A program made the translations under genes and the position numbers. From contig NZ_JAPWHB010000006.1 of assembly GCF_027214025.1 (NCBI RefSeq), forward strand, positions 372,001 through 436,000: a stretch of DNA of 64,000 nt, read 5' to 3'. The stretch's first letter is position 1; each line of letters opens with the position of its first letter. The stretch comes from Parahoeflea alexandrii. Lineage in GTDB: Bacteria; Pseudomonadota; Alphaproteobacteria; Rhizobiales; Rhizobiaceae. A model generated the notes under the pieces. The model worked only from the letters and a program-made list of their open reading frames with translations. It did no database searches and was not told the DNA's origin. Positions 1-8,287 of the stretch are shown in pieces.

Positions 1-35
1 AAACATGGTCCCTGATCGCTGACCGGGGAAAAGCA

Positions 36-653
36 ATGCGACAGGGTGTCCGTTGGCTCGTGGCGGTCGCAGCTGTGTCGGGCCTTCTCGTCCCGGCAGG
101 ATGCGTGCAGCAGGATTACGGCTGGGCGACGTCATACCGGCCCGACCACAATGCGAAGATCCCGGTGGTCATGCCGCAGCAGGCGCCGTCGATCTCGCAG
201 CAGTTCTACCGTGATCCCGACGGGTCCGGACATCTCGGAATCGACATCATCGACAAGATCGGCACGCCCGTGCTCGCGGCAGCCGGAGGCCAGGTGATCG
301 ATTCCTATTTCGAGCCCGCCTACGGCAATCGGATCACCATCGACCACGGGCCGAATGCGGACGGTTTGCGGATGATGACCGTCTACAAGCACCTCAACAG
401 CCGCGGCGTGTCGCAGGGCGCCAAGGTGGAGCGTGGCCAGCAGATCGCCACGCTCGGTAACACCGGTGCGCTGGCCGGCGGGCTTCCGCATCTGCATCTC
501 GAGGTGCGCCGCGAGGTCAGGCCTCAGGTCTTCCGGGCAATCGACCCGAACACAGTTTGGGCGGGCGGAGTGGGGCAGGTTACCTGCTTCGATCCCACAG
601 CACCCATCGAGCCCGGCGCCTTCCGTATCACCTATCCTGTCCGATGCCGCTGA
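36..653 (+). CDS. M23-family peptidase lipoprotein (LytM-type)
   Basis: A predicted envelope lipoprotein with an M23 (LytM/LasA-type) metallopeptidase domain that would cleave peptidoglycan cross-links or act as an amidase activator. The N-terminus is a lipoprotein signal with lipobox V-P-A-G-C, the acylated cysteine being C23. Zinc-site residues of M23 are present: H66 and D70 in HLGID, and H152 and H154 in PHLHLE, with the conserved H119 between them. The length of 205 aa is only slightly more than one M23 domain, so there is no LysM or long coiled coil. The ATG at 36 follows a purine-rich GGGGAAAAG. Bases 1-22 may be the tail of an upstream gene, ending TGA at 20-22. In other rhizobia an nlpD-like gene often follows surE-pcm; that context lies outside the window. 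Confidence 0.88.
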   Translation: MRQGVRWLVAVAAVSGLLVPAGCVQQDYGWATSYRPDHNAKIPVVMPQQAPSISQQFYRDPDGSGHLGIDIIDKIGTPVLAAAGGQVIDSYFEPAYGNRITIDHGPNADGLRMMTVYKHLNSRGVSQGAKVERGQQIATLGNTGALAGGLPHLHLEVRREVRPQVFRAIDPNTVWAGGVGQVTCFDPTAPIEPGAFRITYPVRCR

Positions 654-686
654 GGGCAGGGGGCGGCGGAACCAGTTCCATCCGGA

Positions 687-2276
687 TCAGAATCCCTTTT
701 TCAGTGACCCCAGAATACCCCGCACCAGTGCGCGGCCGAGCGATGTCGCAGCCGATCGCGCAACCGACTTGATCACGGTTTCGGTCACCGTCTGGCGCTG
801 ATAGCCCGGGCGCGAACGGCTCGAACTCTTGCGCCGCGAGGATCTGCTGCGGCCGCGATCGTCCTCGTCATCGTCGTCGCCATAACCGGGCAGGGTCCAG
901 CGCCGGCTTTCCGGCCGTTCCTGTTCCTTTTCCTCCTCCCGGCGGCGCTCTTCCTCTTCCGCTTTCGCGGCTTCCTCGGCGCGCCGCGCCAGCATCTCGA
1001 AGGCGCTGTCGCGGTCAAGATCCTTGTCGTACTGACCGGCGACCGGGCTGACCGCCATCACCTTCTGCCGTTCCGGCTCGGTGATCGGGCCAAGCCGCGA
1101 GGCGGGTGGGCGGATGAGCGTCCGCTCGACCATGGAAGGCACGCCCTTGGGCCCCAGCGTCGAGACCAGCGCCTCGCCGACGCCCAGCTGCGTGATTGCC
1201 TCGAAGCAGTCGAAGGCGGGGTTCGGCCGGAAGGTCTCCGCGGCCACCTTCACCGCCTTCTGCTCGCGCGGCGTATAGGCCCGGAGCGCATGCTGGATCC
1301 GGTTGCCGAGTTGGGATAGCACGGTCTCGGGCACATCGAGCGGGTTCTGGGTGACGAAATACACACCCACCCCCTTTGAACGGATCAGCCGCACCACCTG
1401 CTCGACCCGGTCGATCAGGATCTTAGGCGCTTCGTCAAACAGCAGGTGCGCCTCGTCGAAGAAGAACACCAGCCGCGGCCGGTCGGGGTCGCCGACCTCC
1501 GGAAGCTCCTCGAACAGCTCCGACAGGAGCCACAGCAGGAACGTGCCGTAGAGCCGCGGATTCATCATCAGCTTGTCGGCCGCCAGCACCGAAATCGCAC
1601 CGCGGCCGTCATTGGTGGTGCGCATGATGTCGGCGATTTTCAGGGCAGGCTCGCCGAAGAAGTTTTCCGCGCCCTGCTGCTCGAGCACCAGCAGTCCGCG
1701 CTGGATCGTCGCCAGCGACTGCTTGGTGATGTTGCCATACATGGCCGAAAGGCTTTCGGTCTCGCCCGCCATGTAGTTGAGCAGCGCGCGCAGGTCCTTG
1801 AGATCAAGCAGCGGCAAGCCGTTCTCGTCGGCGAGCTTGAAGGCGATGTTGAGCACGCCTTCCTGGGCGTCGGACATGTCCATCAGCCGCGCCAGCAGCA
1901 GCGGCCCCATCTCCGAGATCGTGGTGCGGACACGGTGCCCCTTCTCGCCGAACAGGTCCCAGAAGATGACCGGGAACTCCTGAAACTCATAGGGATCGAG
2001 ACCGATCGTCTTGGCACGCTTTTCAAGGAAGTCCTTGTACTCGCCCATCGCCGCGATGCCCGAAAGATCGCCTTTGACATCGGCGCAGAACACCGGAACG
2101 CCGGCATTGGAAAAACTCTCGGCCAGGATCTGCAGCGTCACGGTCTTGCCGGTACCGGTGGCGCCGGTGATCAGGCCGTGCCGGTTGGCATATTTTAGAT
2201 CGAGATATTCGCCCTTGTTGATGCTGTCGTCGGGATTGCGGCTGGTGCCGACGTAAAGCTTGCCTTCTTCGAGCAT
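687..2276 (-). CDS. HerA-like / DUF853 helicase-family ATPase
   Basis: A cytoplasmic P-loop ATPase of the HerA-FtsK superfamily (DUF853, YjgR type). Walker A is GATGTGKT at residues 38-45, and a Walker B strand ends in FFFDEAH near residue 285. The core is followed by a charged tail of about 110 aa with Glu/Arg-rich and Asp-rich low-complexity stretches, a common ending in this family. I chose the ATG at 2276 (MLEEGKLYVG) because family members start shortly before the P-loop and the 19 codons upstream look non-coding. The length is 529 aa. The biological role is not established; HerA relatives translocate on DNA. It converges with the M23 gene across a 33 bp gap. Confidence 0.88.
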   Translation of the reverse strand: MLEEGKLYVGTSRNPDDSINKGEYLDLKYANRHGLITGATGTGKTVTLQILAESFSNAGVPVFCADVKGDLSGIAAMGEYKDFLEKRAKTIGLDPYEFQEFPVIFWDLFGEKGHRVRTTISEMGPLLLARLMDMSDAQEGVLNIAFKLADENGLPLLDLKDLRALLNYMAGETESLSAMYGNITKQSLATIQRGLLVLEQQGAENFFGEPALKIADIMRTTNDGRGAISVLAADKLMMNPRLYGTFLLWLLSELFEELPEVGDPDRPRLVFFFDEAHLLFDEAPKILIDRVEQVVRLIRSKGVGVYFVTQNPLDVPETVLSQLGNRIQHALRAYTPREQKAVKVAAETFRPNPAFDCFEAITQLGVGEALVSTLGPKGVPSMVERTLIRPPASRLGPITEPERQKVMAVSPVAGQYDKDLDRDSAFEMLARRAEEAAKAEEEERRREEEKEQERPESRRWTLPGYGDDDDEDDRGRSRSSRRKSSSRSRPGYQRQTVTETVIKSVARSAATSLGRALVRGILGSLKKGF

Positions 2277-2581
2277 GTCGTCCTCGTGCTGCGCCGGTCG
2301 TGGCGGTTGGGCTGTCGCATGCGCAGCGCGCAAGCATCACCGTTCACTTATAGGCAAGCCCTGTCCCGGGAACAATGCTTGTCGTCAGCTTGACCCGCTC
2401 CTTCCGTCAGGTCTTGCAACAGCCTCGGGAAAGCTTGTGCCTCTAGCTTTCGGAGGCTGATTGTCAGGGGAATATCGGGCGCCATGAAACATGGGGCAAC
2501 AACGAGGCCTGAAAACATCTGCCTGCCAACAGGGTCGGCGGATACCTTCGGCTGTCGCCGGACGAACCCGGGGGATGCGCC
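2277..2581. other. Divergent intergenic region between the HerA-like gene and rfbF
   Basis: These 305 bp separate two divergently transcribed genes and must hold both promoters. A GGGGGA ribosome-binding site lies about 7 bases before the rfbF ATG at 2582. I could not pick a convincing sigma-70 promoter, operator or hairpin, and open frames crossing it are shadows of rfbF. Confidence 0.5.
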
Positions 2582-3352
2582 ATGAAGGTTGTGATTCTGG
2601 CCGGTGGCCTGGGTTCGCGGCTCTCGGAAGAAACCCACCTGCGGCCCAAACCCATGGTCGAAATCGGCGGTCGGCCGATCCTCTGGCACATCATGAAGCT
2701 CTACCACACGCACGGTCTGCGTGACTTCATCATATGCTGCGGTTTTCGCGGCTATGTGATCAAGGAATATTTCGCCAACTACGCGCTGCACATGTCGGAC
2801 CTGTCGTTCGACATGTCCGACAACACGGTTCATTTCCATCGCCAGAGTGCGGAGGATTGGCGGGTCACCCTCGTCGATACCGGCGAGAACACCATGACCG
2901 GCGGCCGTCTGAAACGCGTGGCGCCCTATCTCGAAGGCGAAGACAGCTTCTGCTTCACCTATGGCGACGGGCTGTCGGATGTCGACATCTCGGCGACCAT
3001 CGGCTTTCACAAGTCCCATGGCCGGCTTGCTACCGTTACCGCCGTGCGCCCGCCTGCACGCTTCGGCGCGCTCAAGCTCGATGGTGACAAGGTCCAGGGG
3101 TTCATCGAAAAGCCGGAAGGTGAGGGCGGCTTCATCAATGGCGGTTTCTTCGTTCTGTCCAACCCGGTGCTTGACCGGATCGAGAACGATCAGACCAGTT
3201 TCGAGGGCGAGCCGCTGACCGAGCTCGCCGAGGCAGGCGAACTGCGCGCGTTCTTTCACCGTGGTTTCTGGCGGCCGATGGATACGTTGCGGGACAAGAC
3301 CATGCTTGAGGCGCTCTGGACGGAAGGGAACGCCCCTTGGAAAAGCTGGTGA
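2582..3352 (+). CDS. rfbF: Glucose-1-phosphate cytidylyltransferase
   Basis: Makes CDP-glucose from glucose-1-phosphate and CTP, the entry step to CDP-linked 6-deoxyhexoses. The nucleotidyltransferase signature GGLGSRL spans residues 8-14, with the conserved Lys at K23 (RPKPM). Downstream come YGDGLSDVDI, the metal-binding Asp region, and the sugar-binding region around EKPEGEGG and NGGFFV. At 256 aa it matches the roughly 257 aa of RfbF proteins. It is the first gene of a cassette and overlaps rfbG by 16 bases. A GGGGGA ribosome-binding site precedes the ATG. RmlA (dTTP-using) is the main alternative, but the following gene is a CDP-glucose dehydratase, which supports RfbF. Confidence 0.95.
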   Translation: MKVVILAGGLGSRLSEETHLRPKPMVEIGGRPILWHIMKLYHTHGLRDFIICCGFRGYVIKEYFANYALHMSDLSFDMSDNTVHFHRQSAEDWRVTLVDTGENTMTGGRLKRVAPYLEGEDSFCFTYGDGLSDVDISATIGFHKSHGRLATVTAVRPPARFGALKLDGDKVQGFIEKPEGEGGFINGGFFVLSNPVLDRIENDQTSFEGEPLTELAEAGELRAFFHRGFWRPMDTLRDKTMLEALWTEGNAPWKSW

Positions 3353-4437
3353 TCAAGGGCCTGCCCAATCGCGATTTCTGGCGCGGACGCAGGGTGCTGC
3401 TGACCGGCCACACCGGGTTCAAGGGCGCGTGGATGCTGTTCTGGCTCGAGGCCATGGGGGCAAGGGTCACCGGCTGTTCGCTGGCGCCGGAGCAGTCTGA
3501 AGCGCTGTTTTCACACTTGCATGCGCCGGAGCGGTTGGCGAGCGAAACCGTCGATATCCGCAATTGCGACGAGGTTGCAAGCCTCGTCGCGCGGGCGCGG
3601 CCGGAGATCGTCTTCCATCTCGCCGCCCAGTCGCTGGTGCGCCGCGGATACAGCGACCCGCATGGCACCTTCGCCACCAACGTGCACGGAACCAACAATC
3701 TGTTGCAGGCCCTGGCGCAGGTGAACACCGCTCTCGCCATTGTCGTCACCACCACCGACAAGGTCTACCGGAATTCCGATGATGGCCGGGCCTTCGTCGA
3801 GACCGATCCGCTCGGCGGTCACGATCCCTATTCCGCCAGCAAGGCGGCTTGCGAAATGGTGGTCGACGGATGGCGCAGCCGCTTCGCGACCGAGGGATGC
3901 GGCATCGCAACGGCGCGTGCCGGCAACGTGATCGGCGGTGGTGACTGGGCCGAAGACCGGCTGGTGCCCGACGCGGTCAGGGCCTGGTCGTCGGGCGAGA
4001 CGCTCAAGGTCCGGCGTCCGGAAGCCACGCGGCCCTGGCAGCACGTGCTCGAGCCGCTGCGCGGATATCTTGTTCTGGCCGAGAAACTGGCCTCCGGCGC
4101 GGACATGGCGCCGGCCTACAATTTCGGGCCGCGCAGTGACAGCGCGACCGTTCGCAAGGTGCTGTCGCTCGCAGCCGACACGTTCGGCGATGTGCGGACG
4201 GATTTCGCCGACACGCCGGAAGGCCCGGCGGAGGCACATGCCCTGGCGCTCGATCCCACCCTGGCCGAAACCGATCTCGGCATATCCGGTCTTTGGGGGC
4301 TCGATCAAACCGTTGCACTGACCGCAAAGTGGTATCGCGATTTTCTGTCCGGCCGCCGGGCGCGCGAACTGTGCGAGGCCGATTGCTGCGCCTATCTCGA
4401 TGCCGTCAGGCGGTCGTCGATGGCATGCGTCCGGTGA
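3337..4437 (+). CDS. rfbG: CDP-glucose 4,6-dehydratase
   Basis: An NAD-dependent extended SDR enzyme that converts CDP-D-glucose to CDP-4-keto-6-deoxy-D-glucose. The cofactor motif GHTGFKG lies at residues 24-30; the GFKG form is typical of the CDP-glucose branch. The catalytic Tyr and Lys are Y165 and K169 in YSASK. The length of 366 aa is normal. Translation starts inside the end of rfbF (16-base overlap), and its own stop overlaps the start of the next gene, so the cassette is translationally coupled. Confidence 0.94.
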   Translation: MEKLVIKGLPNRDFWRGRRVLLTGHTGFKGAWMLFWLEAMGARVTGCSLAPEQSEALFSHLHAPERLASETVDIRNCDEVASLVARARPEIVFHLAAQSLVRRGYSDPHGTFATNVHGTNNLLQALAQVNTALAIVVTTTDKVYRNSDDGRAFVETDPLGGHDPYSASKAACEMVVDGWRSRFATEGCGIATARAGNVIGGGDWAEDRLVPDAVRAWSSGETLKVRRPEATRPWQHVLEPLRGYLVLAEKLASGADMAPAYNFGPRSDSATVRKVLSLAADTFGDVRTDFADTPEGPAEAHALALDPTLAETDLGISGLWGLDQTVALTAKWYRDFLSGRRARELCEADCCAYLDAVRRSSMACVR

Positions 4438-5003
4438 GTACTTCGCCCTTCGGACTGACGCCACTGATGCCGGACCGGAAGGATGGTCCGGTGCTGGTGC
4501 GGCGCAAACCGTTTACCGACGAGCGTGGTGCCTTCGCCCGCATCTTCTGCGCCGAGGCGCTTGCCGCGATCGGCTGGCCGGGTCCCGTTGCCCAGATCAA
4601 CCACAGCCGCACGGAAAAGGCCGGCACCTTGCGCGGCATGCATTATCAGCGCCCGCCCCATGCCGAAGCCAAGCTGGTCGTCTGCATCCGTGGCGCCGTT
4701 CACGATGTCGCCGTCGATGTTCGCGATGAAAGCCCCTCCCGCTTTGCGCATGTCGGCGTCGAGCTGTCTGCGGAGGCGGGCACGGCGATCTATGTCCCGG
4801 AAGGCTTCGCCCACGGGTTCCAAGCGCTCACCGATGACGCCGAACTCATCTACATCCATTCCGTTGCCTACAATCCGGAACACGAAGCTGGCTTGCGTCA
4901 CGATGACCCGGCGCTCGGTATCGATTGGCCGCTGCCGATCTCCGGACTGTCCGCCCGCGATGCCGCTCATCCCCTGATCGATGCAGCGGAGCCCATCTCA
5001 TGA
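4425..5003 (+). CDS. dTDP-4-dehydrorhamnose 3,5-epimerase family protein (RmlC-like)
   Basis: A cupin-fold sugar epimerase expected to epimerise C3 and/or C5 of the 4-keto-6-deoxy sugar made by RfbG. Conserved RmlC segments are visible: LRGMHYQ with the active-site His, the VHDVAVDVR strand, YVPEGFAHGF, and DDPALGIDWP. In the region equivalent to RmlC YKTTDYY the sequence reads YIHSVAY, so a conserved Asp-Tyr pair is not kept and the epimerisation pattern may differ from rhamnose synthesis. The ATG at 4425 overlaps the rfbG stop (4435-4437); an upstream extension reads back through rfbG in another frame and looks spurious. The length is 192 aa. Its stop TGA overlaps the ATGATG of the next gene. 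Confidence 0.88.
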   Translation: MRPVSTSPFGLTPLMPDRKDGPVLVRRKPFTDERGAFARIFCAEALAAIGWPGPVAQINHSRTEKAGTLRGMHYQRPPHAEAKLVVCIRGAVHDVAVDVRDESPSRFAHVGVELSAEAGTAIYVPEGFAHGFQALTDDAELIYIHSVAYNPEHEAGLRHDDPALGIDWPLPISGLSARDAAHPLIDAAEPIS

Positions 5004-6232
5004 TGCGCTGCAGACATTGCGGCGGCGGCGATTTCATTCCGTTCCTGGATCTTGGCGAGGCGCCGCCGTCCAACTCCTATCTCGACGAAGCCGATCTGGG
5101 CCTGCCGGAAAAGCACTATCCGCTGGTCATCCGCACCTGCACCGAATGCTGGCTGACCCAGACCGAGGATTTTGCCGACCGGGAGGAATTCTTCTCCGGC
5201 GATTATGCCTATTTCTCGTCCTTCTCACGGACATGGCTCGATCATGCGAAGGCCTATGTTGGTACGATGCGCGACCGGTTCGGCCTCGGCCCTGATAGCC
5301 TGGTCGTCGAGATTGCCGCCAATGACGGCTACCTGCTGCAATATGTCCGTGAAGCCGGCATTCCCTGCTACGGCATCGAACCCACACACAGCACCGCCGA
5401 AGCCGCCCGTACCCGAGGTATCGAAATCGTTGAGGATTTCTTCGGCCGGGAACTCGCCTCAAGGCTGGCATCGGAAGGCCGGCAGGCGGACCTCATAGCC
5501 GCCAACAACGTGCTGGCCCATGTTCCCGACATCAATGATTTCGTGGCCGGCTTCGCAACGCTGCTCAAGCCTTCGGGCGTTGCCACCTTCGAATTCCCGC
5601 ATCTCTACGAGATGGTTCGCGGCAACCAGTTCGACACCGCCTACCACGAGCACTACTCCTACCTTTCGCTGCTTGCCGTCGCCCGGATCTTCAGCGCCAA
5701 CGGTTTGACCGTGTTCGATGTCGAAACCACGCCGCATCATGGCGGCAGCCTAAGGGTCTTCGCCTGCCGCAGCGATCATCGCGCCCATCCGGTGACTGCA
5801 ACGGTGGACGCCATGCTTGAGACCGAGCGGCGTGCCGGAATGGACAGCCAGGCGTTCTATGCCGGCTTCCAGGCAAGTGCCGAAGCGGCTCGCGACGAAT
5901 TCCGCGCCTTCCTCGATGAGGCTCGCTCCACGGGCCTGAAAGTGGCTGCCTATGGCGCTGCGGCCAAGGGCAACACGCTTCTCAATTTCGCCGGCGCGGA
6001 CGCCGGCGACATCGCCTTCGTTGTCGATCGGAACCCGGCCAAGCAGGGGCGCTACATGCCCGGGTCGCATATTCCGATCGTCGGCGAGGAACGGCTTATC
6101 TCCGACCAACCACACAGGGTGGTAATTCTGCCATGGAATATCGAGACAGAAATCAGGACCCAGCTTACCTTTATCAGCGATTGGGGTGGACAGTTCGTGA
6201 CCGCGATCCCGAAACTGCTGATCAGAAGCTAG
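5000..6232 (+). CDS. Zinc-binding NDP-sugar C-methyltransferase family protein
   Basis: A SAM-dependent methyltransferase with the three-part layout of sugar C-methyltransferases such as TylC3 and NovU. It has an N-terminal zinc domain with Cys pairs C4/C7 and C47/C50, a central Rossmann domain with SAM motif VVEIAANDGYLL near residues 101-112, and a C-terminal domain ending in a PWN...I...GGQFV region. By family knowledge these enzymes methylate C3 or C5 of NDP-4-keto-6-deoxy sugars. As the last gene after rfbF, rfbG and the epimerase, it would give a branched-chain CDP-sugar (inference). The start is ATG at 5000 or 5003, in ATGATGA overlapping the preceding stop. The length is 410 aa. No ketoreductase or glycosyltransferase follows. 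Confidence 0.87.
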   Translation: MMRCRHCGGGDFIPFLDLGEAPPSNSYLDEADLGLPEKHYPLVIRTCTECWLTQTEDFADREEFFSGDYAYFSSFSRTWLDHAKAYVGTMRDRFGLGPDSLVVEIAANDGYLLQYVREAGIPCYGIEPTHSTAEAARTRGIEIVEDFFGRELASRLASEGRQADLIAANNVLAHVPDINDFVAGFATLLKPSGVATFEFPHLYEMVRGNQFDTAYHEHYSYLSLLAVARIFSANGLTVFDVETTPHHGGSLRVFACRSDHRAHPVTATVDAMLETERRAGMDSQAFYAGFQASAEAARDEFRAFLDEARSTGLKVAAYGAAAKGNTLLNFAGADAGDIAFVVDRNPAKQGRYMPGSHIPIVGEERLISDQPHRVVILPWNIETEIRTQLTFISDWGGQFVTAIPKLLIRS

Positions 6233-6481
6233 GCGAGACGATCGAGATCGAGATCAACGACAAGAAGGTCAAGTCTTCGATCGATACGCCGGGCGAGCCG
6301 AACGCCTGACAGCCATCGCGCCTGCCGATGACATCGTCCATACGGCTGTTCGCGAAGGGCATGAGCCCCCGCGCCTGAACCGGGCTGTTTCGCCACGGCG
6401 ATCGACGCGGAGCAAAAACACCTTGGCGGCCCGGCTGATTCTCTGGCATGAGAAAAAACAGTCGCGAACAAGGAGACCGCC

Positions 6482-7336
6482 ATGCGCACAGTCTATGTCA
6501 ACGGAAGCTATGTGCCGGAAAACGAGGCCAGGGTCTCGGTATTTGACCGCGGTTTCCTGTTCGGCGACGGCATCTATGAGGTTGCCTCCGTGCTTGGCGG
6601 CAAGCTGATCGATTTCCCGGCCCACATGGCGCGGCTGCACCGATCGGCGGGCGAACTCGGCATGCGCTTTACCGTCAGCGACGACGAGCTTCTGGCGATC
6701 CACCGCGAACTGGTCAGCCGCAACAAGGTCGATGAGGGCGTGGTCTACCTGCAGATGACCCGCGGCGCCATCGACCGGGATTTCATGTTCGACACCGAAA
6801 AGCTGACGCCGACGCTGGTGCTGTTCACCCAGAGCCGCCCGCTGATCGACACGGCTGTGGCCAGAAACGGCATGAAGATCGTCTCGATCCCGGATCTGCG
6901 CTGGGGTCGCTGCGACATCAAGACGGTACAGCTGCTCTATCCCTCGCTCGGCAAGATGGAAGCCAAGGCGCGCGGCGCCGATGATGCCTGGATGGTGCGC
7001 GACGGCGTCGTCACCGAAGGCACCTCGAACAACGCCTTCATTGTCACCAAAGACGGCGCCATCGTCACCCGGCCGCTGTCGCATTCGATCCTGCCCGGCA
7101 TCACCCGCGCGGCCCTGATTTCCTATTCGGAAGCCAACGGCACCAGGATCGAAGAGCGCACATTCACCATCGAGGAAGCGAAGAACGCCGCGGAAGCCTT
7201 CATCACCTCGGCTTCCGTCTTCGTCGGGCCTGTGATCTCGATCGACGGCGTCGAACTCTCGGGCGGCAAGCCCGGTCCGGTGACGCTTGGCTTGCGCAAG
7301 ACCTATATCGAGGAAAGCCTCAGGCGGGCGTTGTGA
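6482..7336 (+). CDS. D-amino-acid aminotransferase (class IV PLP enzyme)
   Basis: A PLP-dependent aminotransferase of fold type IV that would interconvert D-alanine and D-glutamate through their 2-oxo acids, feeding peptidoglycan synthesis. The PLP lysine is K147 in GRCDIKTVQLL, equivalent to K145 of the Bacillus enzyme, and the conserved VTEGTSNNAF follows near residue 180. The N-terminal FDRGFLFGDGIYE is characteristic. The length of 284 aa is normal. The ATG follows a good AAGGAGA ribosome-binding site. Branched-chain aminotransferase or aminodeoxychorismate lyase are related alternatives, but the DIK motif favours D-amino-acid aminotransferase. It is followed directly by a terminator hairpin shared with a convergent gene. 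Confidence 0.88.
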   Translation: MRTVYVNGSYVPENEARVSVFDRGFLFGDGIYEVASVLGGKLIDFPAHMARLHRSAGELGMRFTVSDDELLAIHRELVSRNKVDEGVVYLQMTRGAIDRDFMFDTEKLTPTLVLFTQSRPLIDTAVARNGMKIVSIPDLRWGRCDIKTVQLLYPSLGKMEAKARGADDAWMVRDGVVTEGTSNNAFIVTKDGAIVTRPLSHSILPGITRAALISYSEANGTRIEERTFTIEEAKNAAEAFITSASVFVGPVISIDGVELSGGKPGPVTLGLRKTYIEESLRRAL

Positions 7337-7339
7337 AGC

Positions 7340-7366
7340 CGAGCCGGGTCGCGAAGACCCGGCTCG
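7340..7366. terminator. Bidirectional terminator-like hairpin
   Basis: An 11 bp perfect stem (CGAGCCGGGTC paired with GACCCGGCTCG) with a GCGAA loop lies between the convergent aminotransferase and SDR genes. There is no long T run on either side, so it may act as a 3' stability element as well as a terminator. Confidence 0.75.
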
Positions 7367-7375
7367 CATTGAGCG

Positions 7376-8164
7376 TCAGACGGACTTGATCGCACCGCCG
7401 TCGCAGCGGATCATTGATCCGTTGATGTAGCTCGCCCGCGCGCTGACCAGGAACGCAGCAGTCGCGGCAAATTCCTCGACCGCGCCGTAGCGTCCGACCG
7501 GGATCTGTGCCTGCGCGGCTTTTGCCACCTCGGCCACGTCCTTGCCCGCGCGCTTGGCATTCGCGGCGTCGAGCTCCTTCAGCCTGTCCGTGTCGATCCG
7601 GCCCGGGAGCAGCATGTTGAAGGTGATGCCGTCGCCGGCGGTCTCGTTGGCCATCGATTTCGACCAGCCGACCAGCGTTGCCCTCAGCGCATTCGACAGG
7701 CCGAGATTGGGGATCGGCTGGATCACCCCGGATGAGGCCACCGTCAGCACCCGGCCCCAGCCCTGCGCCCGCATGCCGGGAAGCAGCCGTGCGGTGATGT
7801 CCATCACGCTCAGCACCATGATCTCGAACTGGCGGTGGACGACCGACAGATCGGCCTCGCTCATCAGGCCGGGCGGCGGGCCGCCGGTGTTGTTGACCAG
7901 GATATCGAGGCCGCCGAACTCGCGTTTGACGGCTTCTTCGAGCAGCGCCGGCGTGGTCTTGTCCGACAGATCGGAGACCACGAACCGCGCCGTGCCCGCC
8001 CCGCGCGCATTGATCGCCGCGACGGCCGCTTCGAGCCGCGCGCCATCGCGCCCGGTGATCAGCACATCGGCGCCCTCTGCGGCGATCGCTTCCGCGATGC
8101 CAAGCCCTAGTCCGCGCGATGACGCCAGCACGAGCGCGCGTTTTCCTGTCAATCCCAGATCCAT
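7376..8164 (-). CDS. SDR-family protein lacking the catalytic Tyr and Lys
   Basis: A classical short-chain dehydrogenase/reductase fold of 262 aa with a glycine-rich nucleotide motif (SSRGLGLG, residues 15-22), the NNTGG strand near residues 91-95 and catalytic-type Ser144. At the positions where YxxxK is expected (13 and 17 residues after that Ser) there are S157 and R161 in GLSNALRA. The usual acid/base Tyr and Lys are therefore absent. Similar sequences are often labelled 3-oxoacyl-ACP reductase, but this one may bind NAD(P) without normal SDR chemistry or use a different mechanism. It is a single gene, divergent from pyrC and convergent with the aminotransferase. Confidence 0.85.
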   Translation of the reverse strand: MDLGLTGKRALVLASSRGLGLGIAEAIAAEGADVLITGRDGARLEAAVAAINARGAGTARFVVSDLSDKTTPALLEEAVKREFGGLDILVNNTGGPPPGLMSEADLSVVHRQFEIMVLSVMDITARLLPGMRAQGWGRVLTVASSGVIQPIPNLGLSNALRATLVGWSKSMANETAGDGITFNMLLPGRIDTDRLKELDAANAKRAGKDVAEVAKAAQAQIPVGRYGAVEEFAATAAFLVSARASYINGSMIRCDGGAIKSV

Positions 8165-8287
8165 CTAGTCTTTCCCTGTTTACCTGTTGCCTGCTAAAGG
8201 CTTGCCTATCAGTTGCCGCTCGAGGCCGAAAAGGTCAACCCCAGTAGCCGGGCAGATAGGGCAACCTAATCCAGGGAGAACCCCAGC

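Noticed and set aside
6133-6309. 58-codon frame beginning ATG within the methyltransferase 3' end and running 77 bp past its stop
   Set aside because: Two thirds of it overlaps a well-conserved gene in another frame, there is no ribosome-binding site, and the tail contains a simple GATCGAGATCGAGATC run that could give coding-like periodicity by chance.
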